Source: Pseudomonas botevensis
GTDB taxonomy: Bacteria; Pseudomonadota; Gammaproteobacteria; Pseudomonadales; Pseudomonadaceae
Length of the DNA stretch: 58,934 bases
Assembly: GCF_019145475.1 (NCBI RefSeq)
Contig: NZ_JAHTKI010000029.1
Coordinates: 1 to 58,934, forward strand
Direction of reading: 5' to 3'
How positions within the stretch are numbered: position 1 is the first letter of the stretch; each line of letters starts with the position of its first letter. The position numbers were made by a program, and so were the translations under genes. Below, one piece after another: positions 36,044-45,336 of the stretch. The notes below the pieces were generated by a model. It saw only the letters and a program-made list of their open reading frames with translations. It searched no databases and had not been told where the DNA came from.

Positions 36044-37543
36044 GTGAAGCGTGATATCCACCTCGTAATGCTTTTGCTGTTGATTGTCGGCAGTTCCCTG
36101 GCCTCATTGACTCTCTGGAAGGTCGTCGCCTCGCGTGATCGCGTGCTGGAGGAGGCGGATATTCATGGGTTGAACCTCACTCAAGCGCTCGCGACTTACT
36201 CCGAAGGCATCGTCAGGCAAAGCTCGCTGCTGTTGCTCGGTCTTGTCGAGCGCCTCGAAACCGAGGGCAGCGAGCCTGCGCAGATCCAGCGCCTGACCGC
36301 GCTGGTCGACCGTCAGGAACCCCTGATGCCGCAGTTGAGCGGGGTCACCATCTACGATAAGCACGGCCATTGGCTGATGTCCTCCAACCGGCCGATCCCG
36401 GTCGGGGCCAACAGCAGTGACCGTGCCTATTTCATTCATCATCGTGACGATCCCTCACGGGAGCCCTTCATCGGCCCGCCGATCCGCAGCCGGTCAAACC
36501 AGGAATGGGTGATGACCGTCAGCCGGCGTTTCAATGATGCACACGGAGAATTCGCCGGGGTGGTGGCGGTGACGCTGGGGGTGGAAAACTTCCTGCGGCT
36601 GTTCGGCAAGATCGACATCGGTCAGGAGGGCGCCATTGGCTTGTCCTATACCGACGGTACGCTGCTGGTGCGCTATCCCTTCCGCGAGCAGGACATGGGC
36701 CGCAATTTTTCCCAGTCGCCAATCTATAAAAAATTTCTCGTCGACAAATCGGTCGGCACCACTTCGTACACCTCCAGCCTGGACGGGGTGGAACGGCTCT
36801 ACGCGTTCCGCAAGAGCGACACACTGCCGCTGATCACCACGGTGGCGCTGGGCAAGCGCGAAGTTTTGGCGGCGTGGCGGCTTGAGGCAATGTTGTCGAT
36901 CGGGGTGGTAACCAGCCTGCTTGGGCTAACCGGCATCATCGGCTGGTTATTGATCCGTGACATTCGTCGGCGGATTCAGGTGGAAGGGGAGTTGCGGGTC
37001 ACTCAGCAGCAGTTGCTCTGCTCCAATCAGCAACTGGAGTTGTTGGCGATGAAGGATTCGCTGACCGGCCTGGCGAATCGCCGTTGCTTCGACGAAACCC
37101 TGTCTATCGAGGCCCGGCGGGCGCAGCGTGAAGGCACTACGCTGGCCTTGCTGATGATCGATCTCGATTATTTCAAGCTGTACAACGATTCCCTTGGGCA
37201 CGTTGCCGGCGATGCCTGTCTGCAATCGGTCGGTCGGGTGCTGGAGGCGTGCGTGCGACGGCCATCGGATCTGGTCGCGCGTTATGGGGGCGAAGAAATA
37301 GCCGTCATCTTGCCCAACACTGACGCCGAAGGCGCCGGTGCCGTCGCGCAACTCATCCTGACGCGCCTGGAGCAATTGAACATTCCCCATGGCGCCAGCC
37401 CTTTTGGGCGTGTCAGTGTAAGTGTCGGCATTGCTTCGGCCGTGGGCGCTGAGCAAGAGCCTTATCAGCGGTTGATCAAGGCGGCGGACCGGGCGTTGTA
37501 CAGCGCCAAATCGGCCGGGCGGAACCGGTTTGCCATTGACTGA
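36044..37543 (+). CDS. Membrane diguanylate cyclase with dCache sensor, GGEEI variant
   Basis: Protein of 499 aa from GTG 36044 (AGG 8 nt upstream). Membrane helix 7-28, periplasmic double-Cache-type domain about 35-270 (VTIYDKHGHWLMSSNRPIPVG, quoted in part), second helix 283-303, short linker, then GGDEF domain 335-499. The active-site loop reads GGEEI at 415-419, so the final Phe is Ile; the catalytic Glu residues are kept. RPSD at 406-409, five residues upstream, matches the inhibitory I-site. MIDLDYFKLYND supplies the first metal Asp. It should make cyclic di-GMP in response to an outside small ligand, perhaps an amino or organic acid as for other dCache proteins. Confidence 0.9.
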   Translation: MKRDIHLVMLLLLIVGSSLASLTLWKVVASRDRVLEEADIHGLNLTQALATYSEGIVRQSSLLLLGLVERLETEGSEPAQIQRLTALVDRQEPLMPQLSGVTIYDKHGHWLMSSNRPIPVGANSSDRAYFIHHRDDPSREPFIGPPIRSRSNQEWVMTVSRRFNDAHGEFAGVVAVTLGVENFLRLFGKIDIGQEGAIGLSYTDGTLLVRYPFREQDMGRNFSQSPIYKKFLVDKSVGTTSYTSSLDGVERLYAFRKSDTLPLITTVALGKREVLAAWRLEAMLSIGVVTSLLGLTGIIGWLLIRDIRRRIQVEGELRVTQQQLLCSNQQLELLAMKDSLTGLANRRCFDETLSIEARRAQREGTTLALLMIDLDYFKLYNDSLGHVAGDACLQSVGRVLEACVRRPSDLVARYGGEEIAVILPNTDAEGAGAVAQLILTRLEQLNIPHGASPFGRVSVSVGIASAVGAEQEPYQRLIKAADRALYSAKSAGRNRFAID

Positions 37544-37626
37544 GAAGTGCGGCGAACTAATGCAATGCGCCAGGGTCAGCGCTTGAGAGCGGTTCCCCTT
37601 TCGGCTGGTCCATCGAGATTGCGCGC

Positions 37627-38892
37627 TTGAACACTCACCACACAGATCGTCGCAACGAATGGTCGCTGGACTGGCTCAACTTCTTTCTCGCCGACGTGCG
37701 CGATGGGCTGGGGCCTTATCTGGCTATCTATCTGCTGGCTGTTCACAAATGGGAACCGGCCAGCATCGGGTTGGTGATGACCCTGGCCGGGGTCGCTGCG
37801 CTGCTCGCGCAGACGCCGGCCGGCGCATTGATTGATCGCACTTCGGCAAAACGGTCGGTGGTGGTCGCCGCCGCGTTAATGGTGACTTGCAGCTGTTTGC
37901 TGCTGCCATGGGTGACGTCGTTCGGTGGGGTGGCATTGACGCAAACCGTCAGCGCGATTGCCGGTTCCGTATTCGCGCCGGCCATTGCCGCGATTTCCCT
38001 TGGTATCACCGGCCCCAAGGCATTCACCCGGCGTACCGGGCGCAACGAGACTTTCAACCATGCCGGTAACGCTTGCGCCGCGCTGCTGGCTGGTGGTTTT
38101 GCTTACGTGTGGGGGCCGATCGTGGTGTTCTACCTGATGGCGATGATGACGCTGGCCAGTGTCGTCACCGCGAGCATGGTCGACGCCAGGGCGATCGATC
38201 ATGACGTGGCTCGCGGTTTCATCCCCGGGCCGGTGGGGGCACATGCACATCCGTCCGGTGTGAGGGTGCTGCTGGCCAATCGGCCGCTGCTGCTTTTCGC
38301 GGTTTGCTGTGGCCTGTTTCATCTGGCGAATGCGGCCATGTTGCCGCTGGTCAGCCAGAAGCTGGCCCAGGTCAATTTGCAGATGGCGACACCCTTGACC
38401 TCCGCCTGCATCGTTGCGGCGCAATTGGTCATGGTGCCGATGGCACTGCTGGTTGGCATCAAGGCTGACCGCTGGGGGCGCAAGCCGCTGCTGTTGGCCG
38501 GCTTCTTCATTCTGCCGTTGCGCGGGGTGTTGTATGTGGTGTCCGACGACCCTTTTTGGCTGGTGGCCGTGCAGTTGCTCGACGGCATCGGTGCCGGTAT
38601 CTTCGGCGCGCTGTTCCCTGTGGTGGTCAAGGATCTGACCCAGGGCACCGGGCGCTTCAATGTCAGTCTGGGGGCGTTGTCTACCGTGTTTGGTCTTGGC
38701 GCGGCACTCAGTCCAGGGCTGGCGGGACTGGTGGTGCAGGCGGCGGGTTACGATGCCGCGTTTCTCACCCTCGCCTCGATTGCCGGGACGGCGTTCATTC
38801 TGCTCTGGCTGACGATGCCGGAAACCCGCAACGACTCAGACGCGGCCCGTAACGCGCCGGCCCCCGGCATACCGCCAACGCTCTTCAGTTGA
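37627..38892 (+). CDS. MFS transporter, first of a two-gene unit with an ArsB-like carrier
   Basis: Protein of 421 aa with about 12 membrane helices. The N-terminus (EWSLDWLNFFLADVRDGLGP) is characteristic of a Pseudomonas MFS group that often stands before an ArsB-like gene. The only start that keeps it is TTG 37627, with a weak GAG 9 nt upstream. Motif A reads IDRTSAKRSVVV and a repeat ADRWGRKPLLLAG. The next gene starts 35 nt later. Substrate not known; no ArsR, ArsC or ArsH gene lies near. Confidence 0.85.
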   Translation: MNTHHTDRRNEWSLDWLNFFLADVRDGLGPYLAIYLLAVHKWEPASIGLVMTLAGVAALLAQTPAGALIDRTSAKRSVVVAAALMVTCSCLLLPWVTSFGGVALTQTVSAIAGSVFAPAIAAISLGITGPKAFTRRTGRNETFNHAGNACAALLAGGFAYVWGPIVVFYLMAMMTLASVVTASMVDARAIDHDVARGFIPGPVGAHAHPSGVRVLLANRPLLLFAVCCGLFHLANAAMLPLVSQKLAQVNLQMATPLTSACIVAAQLVMVPMALLVGIKADRWGRKPLLLAGFFILPLRGVLYVVSDDPFWLVAVQLLDGIGAGIFGALFPVVVKDLTQGTGRFNVSLGALSTVFGLGAALSPGLAGLVVQAAGYDAAFLTLASIAGTAFILLWLTMPETRNDSDAARNAPAPGIPPTLFS

Positions 38893-38927
38893 GCAGAATC
38901 CGCCCCGTCTTCATTTGAGTAACCCGC

Positions 38928-40181
38928 ATGCCTGTATTTGATCCTTCCTCGCTCATCTGGATCGTGGCCGCCGTCGCCACCTGCGGGGTGATCCTGCGCC
39001 CGTGGCGGGTGCCGGAGTATGTCTGGGCCGTCAGCGCTGCCGTGCTGTTGACGGTGTCCGGATTGATTTCGCCGCACACCGCGCTGGGGGCCGTCGCCGA
39101 GGGAACGGATGTTTACCTGTTTCTGATCGGCATGATGGTGCTGGCGGAACTGGCGCGCCGGGAAGGGCTGTTCGACTGGCTGGCGATGTACGCGGTGCAG
39201 CATGCCAAAGGCTCCGGGCAGCGGATGTTCGATCTGGTGTTTCTGGTCGGTACGCTGGTGACGGTGTTCCTCTCCAACGATGCCACGGCGGTGGTGCTGA
39301 CGCCGGCGGTGTACGCGGCGTGCAAGGCGGCCCGGGCCGAGCCGTTGCCTTATCTGTTTGTCTGCGCCTTCATCGCCAATGCCGCGAGCTTCGTGCTGCC
39401 GATTTCCAATCCGGCCAACCTGGTGGTGTTCGGCAGCCAGATGCCGCCGCTGCTGGACTGGCTGCGCCAATTCACCCTGCCGTCGCTGGCCGCCATCGGC
39501 CTGACCTATCTGATGCTGCGTCTGGTCCAGCGCAAACAGATTCGCCAGCCGCTGGCGACGGTCATCGACGTGCGCCCGCTGTCCAGCGCCGCACGCCTGA
39601 GTGCGCTGGGTATCGCGTTGACGGGCGCAGTGTTGTTGACGGCTTCCGCGCTGGATTGGCAACTGGGTCTGCCGACGTTCTGCGCCGGTCTCGCCACGGC
39701 GGCGCTGATCCATCTGTTTGAACGGCGCAATCCGCTGCCGTTGCTCAAGGGTGTGGCCTGGGGTGTGCTGCCGTTGGTGGCGGGGCTGTTCGTGTTGGTG
39801 GAAGCGGTGGCGCAGACCGGTCTGATCGACCGCCTCGCCCATGGACTCGCTGAGCTGGCGCGTCACTCCGAGGTGCAGGCGAGCTGGAGTGCCGGGCTCA
39901 TTTCAGCCCTCGCCGGCAATCTGATGAACAACTTGCCGACCGGCCTGATTGCCGGCTCCATCGGACACATCGTCGAACTGCCGGCGCCAACCACGGCGGC
40001 GTTGCTGATTGGCGTGGATCTGGGGCCGAACCTGTCGATTACCGGTTCGCTGGCGACCCTGCTTTGGCTGGTCGCGATCCGCCGCGAAGGCGAACACGTC
40101 GGCGCCCTCGATTTTCTGCGGGTGGGTGTGCTTGTCATGCCGCCCGCATTGATCGGGGCATTGGCGTTGCTGCATGTCTGA
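38928..40181 (+). CDS. ArsB/NhaD-type (ion transporter superfamily) membrane carrier
   Basis: Protein of 417 aa, slightly shorter than typical ArsB (about 429). Eleven or so membrane helices. Family motifs are VFLSNDATAVVLTPAV and NAASFVLPISNPANLVVFG in the first half and GNLMNNLPTGLIAG with IGVDLGPNLSITGSLATLLW in the second, the two inverted-repeat substrate regions of ArsB. It may extrude arsenite or another oxyanion. The arsenic role is family-based only, since none of the other ars genes is present. It forms a pair with the MFS gene upstream. Confidence 0.85.
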   Translation: MPVFDPSSLIWIVAAVATCGVILRPWRVPEYVWAVSAAVLLTVSGLISPHTALGAVAEGTDVYLFLIGMMVLAELARREGLFDWLAMYAVQHAKGSGQRMFDLVFLVGTLVTVFLSNDATAVVLTPAVYAACKAARAEPLPYLFVCAFIANAASFVLPISNPANLVVFGSQMPPLLDWLRQFTLPSLAAIGLTYLMLRLVQRKQIRQPLATVIDVRPLSSAARLSALGIALTGAVLLTASALDWQLGLPTFCAGLATAALIHLFERRNPLPLLKGVAWGVLPLVAGLFVLVEAVAQTGLIDRLAHGLAELARHSEVQASWSAGLISALAGNLMNNLPTGLIAGSIGHIVELPAPTTAALLIGVDLGPNLSITGSLATLLWLVAIRREGEHVGALDFLRVGVLVMPPALIGALALLHV

Positions 40182-40198
40182 GGTCGATCCGCCCGCGA

Positions 40199-41137
40199 TC
40201 AGTGTGAAGACACATAGATCGAGGGCGTGGTCGGCGCAGGCAAGGCATAGGTCGCCTTCATCCACTCGATCTCTGCCTGTGGTGTCCGGCCGAAGAAGCG
40301 TTTGAACTCGCGACTGAATTGCGAAGCGCTTTCGTAGCCCACGCTGAAGGCCGCCGCCGACGCGCTCATGGTGTGGCGCAGCATCAGTAGCCGCGCCTGA
40401 TGCAGGCGCGTCGATTTCAGATATTGCATGGGTGACGAGTCCGTCACGCTGCGAAAGTGCAGGTGAAAATTCGGTACGCTCATGCTGGCTTCCTGGGCCA
40501 GTTGTTCAACGTCCAGGCGCTGCTGATAGCAGCTGTGGATCTTGCGGATGGCCCGGCTCACCTTGCCGAAATGCCCCTGACGATTGAGCGCGGCGCGCAT
40601 GGAGCCACCTTGCGCGCCGGTCAGGATGCGGTAGTAGATTTCCCGCATCAGTGAGCGCCCGAGTATCTGCGCCTCGCCGGGAATACTCATCGCCTCGAGA
40701 AAACGCAAGGTCGAGCCACGCAGCGAATCGTCCATCGGCGAGGCGTACATGCCCTTGGGCTGAGCGTCGCTGGGGCCGTGGACTTCATCCACCTGCAACA
40801 TCAACTCGCTGGCGAGCTGAAAGTCCAGGCGCATGTAGATCGCGAGCATCGGTTCGGCTTCACTGGCGTCGGTTTCCATGGTGAAGGGGATGGGCACGGA
40901 CACCACCAGGTAGTGCTGGGCGTCATAGACATAGACATCATCGCCCAGGTAACCGCGCTTGCGTCCCTGGCAGAGGATCACGATGCCGGGGTCGTAGAGC
41001 ACCGGCGTGCGGCTCAGCGGCTGATTCGAGCGCAGGAAACGCACGTCCTCCAGCGCGCTGAGGTTGTAGCCCTCGACCGGCGCAAGGGTGTGCATGAGCT
41101 GCACCATGCGCGCGGTGAGCAGATCGGTCTGGTTCAT
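40199..41137 (-). CDS. AraC-family transcriptional regulator
   Basis: Protein of 312 aa. The N-terminal cupin-like AraC_N domain (about 20-180) contains GIVILCQGRKRGYLGDDVY, and the C-terminal double helix-turn-helix (about 200-300) contains VEQLAQEASMSVPNFHLHFRS and FSVGYESASQFSREFKRFFG. This subgroup often controls a neighbouring SDR or aldehyde reductase. It begins 22 nt after the SDR stop on the same strand, so the two form an operon in which the regulator follows its likely target. AGGGG is 7 nt before the ATG. Confidence 0.92.
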   Translation of the reverse strand: MNQTDLLTARMVQLMHTLAPVEGYNLSALEDVRFLRSNQPLSRTPVLYDPGIVILCQGRKRGYLGDDVYVYDAQHYLVVSVPIPFTMETDASEAEPMLAIYMRLDFQLASELMLQVDEVHGPSDAQPKGMYASPMDDSLRGSTLRFLEAMSIPGEAQILGRSLMREIYYRILTGAQGGSMRAALNRQGHFGKVSRAIRKIHSCYQQRLDVEQLAQEASMSVPNFHLHFRSVTDSSPMQYLKSTRLHQARLLMLRHTMSASAAAFSVGYESASQFSREFKRFFGRTPQAEIEWMKATYALPAPTTPSIYVSSH

Positions 41138-41159
41138 TGATACCCCTGCGGAGGACCGC

Positions 41160-41993
41160 TCAATGATCGGTGGAACGAGTCAGCGCTTCCCATTGATCGA
41201 TCTCGTCGGCCGCGTGCTTCAGCTTGTCGCGCACCAGTTTCAGGGCATCGCTACCCAATAGCAGGTGAGCGGGTGGTGTCGGGCTGGCGATGATCTGCAA
41301 CATCGCTTGCGCAGCTTTCTGTGGATCACCCAGCTGTTTGCCGCTCTTCTCTTCACGCGCCTTGCGGACGGGGTCGAAACTGGCGTCGTAGTCGGCAATG
41401 CTGCGCGCGGTGCGCTGCATCGAACGACCGGCCCAGTCGGTGCGAAACGAGCCCGGCGCCACGGCGGTCACGAAGATATTGAACGGGCGCAGCTCTTTGC
41501 TCAGCGTATCGGAGATGCCTTCCAGAGCAAATTTGCTCCCGCAGTAGTAGGCGATTCCCGGCATCGTGATCGTGCCGCCCATGGACGTGATGTTGAGGAT
41601 ATGCCCCGCACGACGCTGACGAAACCACGGCAGGAAGGCCTTGATCACCGCCACTGCGCCGAACACATTGACGTCGAACTGGCGGCGCATTTCTTCCAGC
41701 GACGACTCTTCGAAGATCCCTTCGTGACCGTAGCCGGCGTTGTTGACCAGCACGTCCACCGGGCCGTGAGTCGCCTGTACCGAGGCGACGACGCTGTCGA
41801 TCCGGTCGAAGTCAGTGACATCCAGAATCACCCCGTAAGCGTTATCCGGGGACAACGCCTGGAAGGCCTGCAAGTCGGCTTCATTGCGCACGGTGCCGAT
41901 AACGCGGTGGCCCGCCGCCAGGGCTTCCCTGGCCAGCGCGTTACCGAAGCCACTGCTGACGCCGGTGATGAACAGGGTTTTGCTGCTGTGCAT
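41160..41993 (-). CDS. Short-chain dehydrogenase with AraC partner
   Basis: Protein of 277 aa, classical SDR. Cofactor motif TGVSSGFG (10-17), NNAG, S137, Y150 and K154 (YCGSK). GTVRNEADL after beta-2, with Arg, suggests NADPH. The true start is ATG 41993 with GGAG 8 nt upstream; a frame running to 42329 is an accident of high GC. The C-terminal region GDPQKAAQAMLQIIASPTPPAHLLLG is usual for the oxidoreductase group annotated as DltE/YusZ-like. The substrate is unknown. Confidence 0.9.
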   Translation of the reverse strand: MHSSKTLFITGVSSGFGNALAREALAAGHRVIGTVRNEADLQAFQALSPDNAYGVILDVTDFDRIDSVVASVQATHGPVDVLVNNAGYGHEGIFEESSLEEMRRQFDVNVFGAVAVIKAFLPWFRQRRAGHILNITSMGGTITMPGIAYYCGSKFALEGISDTLSKELRPFNIFVTAVAPGSFRTDWAGRSMQRTARSIADYDASFDPVRKAREEKSGKQLGDPQKAAQAMLQIIASPTPPAHLLLGSDALKLVRDKLKHAADEIDQWEALTRSTDH

Positions 41994-42225
41994 GACGAAC
42001 TCCAACGGGTTGGGTGTGACGCCATGGTAGCGATCGAGAAAACGCGTACCTATGTCGGATTGTCTTTGAACCTTGCCTATTCCTATCAGCGACAAGCCGG
42101 TTGGTGAACCTGAGCGGATGACGAGTCTTGCATTCGAGACGATTAAAGGTGAACTTTTGCCACGGTTCCGGGCATCCAACCTGAAACCCACCCGGACAGC
42201 TGACAGCATCAGCCAAGGACAGTCG

Positions 42226-42669
42226 ATGACCTTCTTTATTTTTCTCGTCGCGTGCGGCGCCGCAGCGAGCACCGGCCTCTTTTTCAAACCGGGCGCATGG
42301 TACGAGTCCCTGACAAAACCTGGCTTCACGCCACCGAACTGGGCGTTTCCGGTGGCCTGGACGACGATCTACCTGCTGCTCGCCTGGGCCGGCTATCGCT
42401 TGACCCTGATACCGGGGAGCGAAACGGTCCTGGCGTTATGGGCCGCACAAATTGCGCTGAATACCCTGTGGACTCCGGTATTTTTCGGCGCACACCGTAT
42501 CTTCGCCGGCATGCTCATCATCACGCTGCTGTGGCTGGTCGTCGCTGCGATGGTGGTGCTGGCATTGCGGCTGGACGTGATGACCGGTCTGATCCTGTTT
42601 CCTTACCTGGTGTGGCTGTGCGTTGCAGCGGCGTTGAATTTCTCCATTCTGCGCGGTAATCGAACATGA
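42226..42669 (+). CDS. tspO: TspO/MBR family membrane protein
   Basis: Protein of 147 aa with five membrane helices. Family motifs present: KPGAWYESLTKPGFTPPNWAFPVAWTTIYLLLAWAGYRL, quoted in part; WAAQIALNTLWTPVFFG; and PYLVWLCVAAALNFSI. The tryptophan-rich loops bind porphyrins or cholesterol-like ligands in other members. It is thought to affect tetrapyrrole handling and stress. AAGGA is 8 nt before ATG 42226. It overlaps the next gene by 4 nt (ATGA), so the pair is co-translated. Confidence 0.92.
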   Translation: MTFFIFLVACGAAASTGLFFKPGAWYESLTKPGFTPPNWAFPVAWTTIYLLLAWAGYRLTLIPGSETVLALWAAQIALNTLWTPVFFGAHRIFAGMLIITLLWLVVAAMVVLALRLDVMTGLILFPYLVWLCVAAALNFSILRGNRT

Positions 42670-43640
42670 ATTGCGGATGGGAGAAACCCGCGTCATGGCC
42701 GGTCGGCGAGGATGAGTTGGCGCAACTGCGGCGCTTCAACAAAACGCTTTCCCGGTTGCCGCGCTTGCGTATTCGTAATCGACTCGTACCGCGTGTGATC
42801 CAGGGATTGCTGAAAATCAGCCAAATCGGCGGTGCGCGCAAAGTCCGTGAACATGGACTTGAGGCGGAACAAAAGGTAATCGGCGTGGACGGCGCTACGG
42901 TGTCCGTTCGGATCATAAGGCCAAAAGGAAGCGTAAAAGGCGTTGTGCTCGATTTTCATGGTGGCGGCTGGGTCATCGGGAATGCGCAGATGAATGACCC
43001 GCTCAATATCGCCATGGTGAATACGTGCGATGTTGCGGTGGTGTCAGTCGATTACCGGCTTGCGGTATCGACACCGGTTGAAGGGCTGATGCAAGACTGT
43101 CTTACGGCTGCTCGCTGGTTATTGGGTGACGAGTCCAACGAATTTGCGGGATTGCCTGTGATCGTCGTCGGTGAGTCGGCGGGTGGGCATCTCGCTGCGG
43201 CAACCCTGTTGGCCCTGAAACAATGGCCCGGTTTGCTCAAGCGCGTGAACGGGGTGCTGCTGTATTACGGCGTTTATGATTTGACCGGAACGACGAGCGT
43301 CCGCGAAGCAGGGCCTGACACGCTGTTGCTGGACGGCCCCGGCATGGTTGAAGCGTTTCGGATGCTGACACCGGGTTTGAGTGACGAGGAGCGCCGGCAG
43401 CCACCGTTGTCACCACTCTATGGGGACTTTACGAACTTTCCGCCAGCGCTGATGTTTGCCGGTGAGCTGGACCCGCTACGAGACGACACGCTCGAACTGG
43501 CTGAACGGTGGGGGCGTTCGGCTCAGGTCGAAGCACACCTCTTGCCGGATGCCGCGCATGGGTTGATTCATTTTCCGGTTGCCTTGGCAGATCGCGTCCT
43601 TGCTTACAGCCGGGAGTGGATGACGGCCCGGATTCGCTGA
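42666..43640 (+). CDS. Alpha/beta hydrolase, hormone-sensitive-lipase-like esterase
   Basis: Protein of 324 aa. Oxyanion motif HGGGW (about 98), nucleophile in GESAGG (about 168), acid Asp in GELDPLRDD and His in AAHGLIHF near the end, giving the complete triad of the HSL (family IV) group. It hydrolyses short-chain esters, and physiological use is unknown. Start ATG overlaps the tspO stop. The gene converges on the MFS gene of the next operon with one base between the stops. Confidence 0.9.
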   Translation: MNCGWEKPASWPVGEDELAQLRRFNKTLSRLPRLRIRNRLVPRVIQGLLKISQIGGARKVREHGLEAEQKVIGVDGATVSVRIIRPKGSVKGVVLDFHGGGWVIGNAQMNDPLNIAMVNTCDVAVVSVDYRLAVSTPVEGLMQDCLTAARWLLGDESNEFAGLPVIVVGESAGGHLAAATLLALKQWPGLLKRVNGVLLYYGVYDLTGTTSVREAGPDTLLLDGPGMVEAFRMLTPGLSDEERRQPPLSPLYGDFTNFPPALMFAGELDPLRDDTLELAERWGRSAQVEAHLLPDAAHGLIHFPVALADRVLAYSREWMTARIR

Positions 43641-43641
43641 T

Positions 43642-44868
43642 TCAATTACCCGCCTCCCGCTCAGCCTCCAGAACCGAAGTCGCGAGTGAGCTGCCTGATC
43701 TGGCGAACCACCACAGTGCCACCGCGCCCAGCAGCGTGGTCAGCACGGCGAGGATCAGGATCACTTGTTGCGTGCCCAGTGGCGCGGCGAGCAACGCCAC
43801 CAACAGACCGGCCAAAGGTTGCGACAGGTTGTTGAGCAAGGTGATCACGCCCACGGTCTTGCCGAAGTCCCGGGGCGGTATCACCCGTTGGCGGATGCTG
43901 CGCATGTAGACGTTGAACATCTTGTCGAAGCCGACGATCAGCAGGAAACCCAGCACATAACCGGCCAGGTTCGGGCTCAGGGCGCTGATGAAGGCGCCAG
44001 CGGCGATCATCGAGTAGCCGACGCCACCCAGTATCCGCAGCGGCAGCACCACCCGGGCGAGGAAAAACAGGATCACGATGGTGGTCACCGCACCCGCCGC
44101 CTGCAGCCCGGCGTAGTCATCCTTGCCGGCATTGTATTGACCGAGCACCATGGCCGCCGAAGTGGCCAGGGTGACGCCGACGATCAGGTTGACCCCGACG
44201 GCCAGGGTGATGATCTTTTTCAGCTCCGCCAGATCGCGGATATGCCCGAAAGCGATGCGCAGGGGCTGCAGCCAGATGTCCTGATGCTGCTCGAACACTT
44301 CCAGGGTGATGCGGCTGAAACGTTGCCACACCCGCATGCTCAGGTCGGCCAGGAGGAACAGCCCGGCGACCCACAGCACCACCCAATGCCAGGCCGAAAT
44401 CTCCAACAGCAACGCCGCCACCAGCGGCCCGAGGACCAGCCCGGTCTGATCGGCAATCTGCGAATAGGACAGGGTCTTGGTGTAGCTGTAATGCTGGAAA
44501 ATATGCGGCATCAACACTTCACGAGCCATGATGCCCTGGGTGGTCAGCACCCCGCACAGCGCTGACAGCACCACCAGCCAGGCGATGCCGCCGAAGATCG
44601 CGTAAAGCGCCACCGCCAGCACGCAGAGTAGTGCCCGGTAGACCTGACTGATGTGCAGGATCTTGATCGGCGAGAACTTGTCGCACAGCGCCCCGCACAC
44701 CGGAAACGCAAGAAAGCGCGGCAGCGACTCGACGAAAAACGCCAGCCCGGCCCAGGAGGCGCTGTTGGTGGTCTGGAACACCACCAGTGGCACGATGAAC
44801 AGCAGAATCTGATCCGCCAGCCGCGATAGAAACAGCGAGATGAAAAAAGCCAGGTAATCCTTACGCAT
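43642..44868 (-). CDS. MFS exporter, last gene of the EctC-like operon
   Basis: Protein of 408 aa with 10-12 membrane helices, of the MFS_3/enterobactin-exporter-like group (opens MRKDYLAFFISLFLSRLADQILLFIVPLVVFQ, quoted in part; loop GALCDKFSPIKIL). AGGAG is 7 nt before ATG 44868 and 4 nt before ATG 44871. It follows the EctC-like gene by 43 nt and is probably co-transcribed with the whole cluster, so it is the natural candidate to export the product. No terminator is visible before the convergent esterase stop. Confidence 0.86.
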   Translation of the reverse strand: MRKDYLAFFISLFLSRLADQILLFIVPLVVFQTTNSASWAGLAFFVESLPRFLAFPVCGALCDKFSPIKILHISQVYRALLCVLAVALYAIFGGIAWLVVLSALCGVLTTQGIMAREVLMPHIFQHYSYTKTLSYSQIADQTGLVLGPLVAALLLEISAWHWVVLWVAGLFLLADLSMRVWQRFSRITLEVFEQHQDIWLQPLRIAFGHIRDLAELKKIITLAVGVNLIVGVTLATSAAMVLGQYNAGKDDYAGLQAAGAVTTIVILFFLARVVLPLRILGGVGYSMIAAGAFISALSPNLAGYVLGFLLIVGFDKMFNVYMRSIRQRVIPPRDFGKTVGVITLLNNLSQPLAGLLVALLAAPLGTQQVILILAVLTTLLGAVALWWFARSGSSLATSVLEAEREAGN

Positions 44869-44911
44869 CATGACACTCCTGTGATGGGCGGCGTGGCGGT
44901 CTGCCGCGACT

Positions 44912-45298
44912 TCAATAGGCCGAGCCCGAGCGGTCGTTGAGATTATGGCGCTCGTCGCCGCGCAGGGGCGGGTTGAACACGCTGACCAGGATCAGGTCCT
45001 GTTCCTTGCCGCCGCGCAGGTAATGGCGATCGTGCTGGTCGAGGACATACACGTCGCCCGGCCGGATAGGGTAGACATTGCCCTGCATGTCTTCGACTTC
45101 GCCTTCCCCGGCGATGCAATAACACGCCTCCAGATGATTGCGATAGTGCAACAGCGATTCGGTGCCGGCACGCACCACGGTATGGCACAGGGTAAAACCC
45201 ATGGCGTCACGTTCGGTGAGCAGGCGATGGCTGGTGCCGGCGCCCCATTCGACAAAGTACGGGGTTTTCTCGACGTCGGATTTATTGCGAATGAACAT
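44912..45298 (-). CDS. Solitary ectoine-synthase (EctC)-like cupin cyclase
   Basis: Protein of 128 aa, matching EctC length (about 130). Family motifs: HYRNHLEACYCIAGEGEVED, PGDVYVLDQHDRHYLRGG and SVFNPPLRGDERH. E57, Y84 and H92 fall where Paenibacillus lautus EctC has its iron ligands Glu57, Tyr85 and His93, and Y52 and E116 match further active-site residues (from memory). The Cys before the FNPP motif in many EctC is Ser106 here. Known EctC closes N-gamma-acetyl-diaminobutyrate to ectoine and can slowly cyclise glutamine. No EctA or EctB is encoded in the window, so it either uses another substrate or takes up a precursor. ATG 45298 is preceded by AGAGG. Confidence 0.88.
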   Translation of the reverse strand: MFIRNKSDVEKTPYFVEWGAGTSHRLLTERDAMGFTLCHTVVRAGTESLLHYRNHLEACYCIAGEGEVEDMQGNVYPIRPGDVYVLDQHDRHYLRGGKEQDLILVSVFNPPLRGDERHNLNDRSGSAY

Positions 45299-45336
45299 AT
45301 GAGCCTCTCTGGGAAAGTCGGTGGTGAAAAGGGAGA

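Noticed and set aside
38748..39866. Minus-strand 372-codon frame opposite the ArsB-like gene
   Set aside because: Arg/His/Gln-rich antisense with no motif; the plus-strand carrier has intact family sequence.
37627..40181. Complete arsenic-resistance operon
   Set aside because: Only an ArsB-like carrier and an MFS gene are present; arsR, arsC and arsH are missing, so an arsenic function is not claimed.
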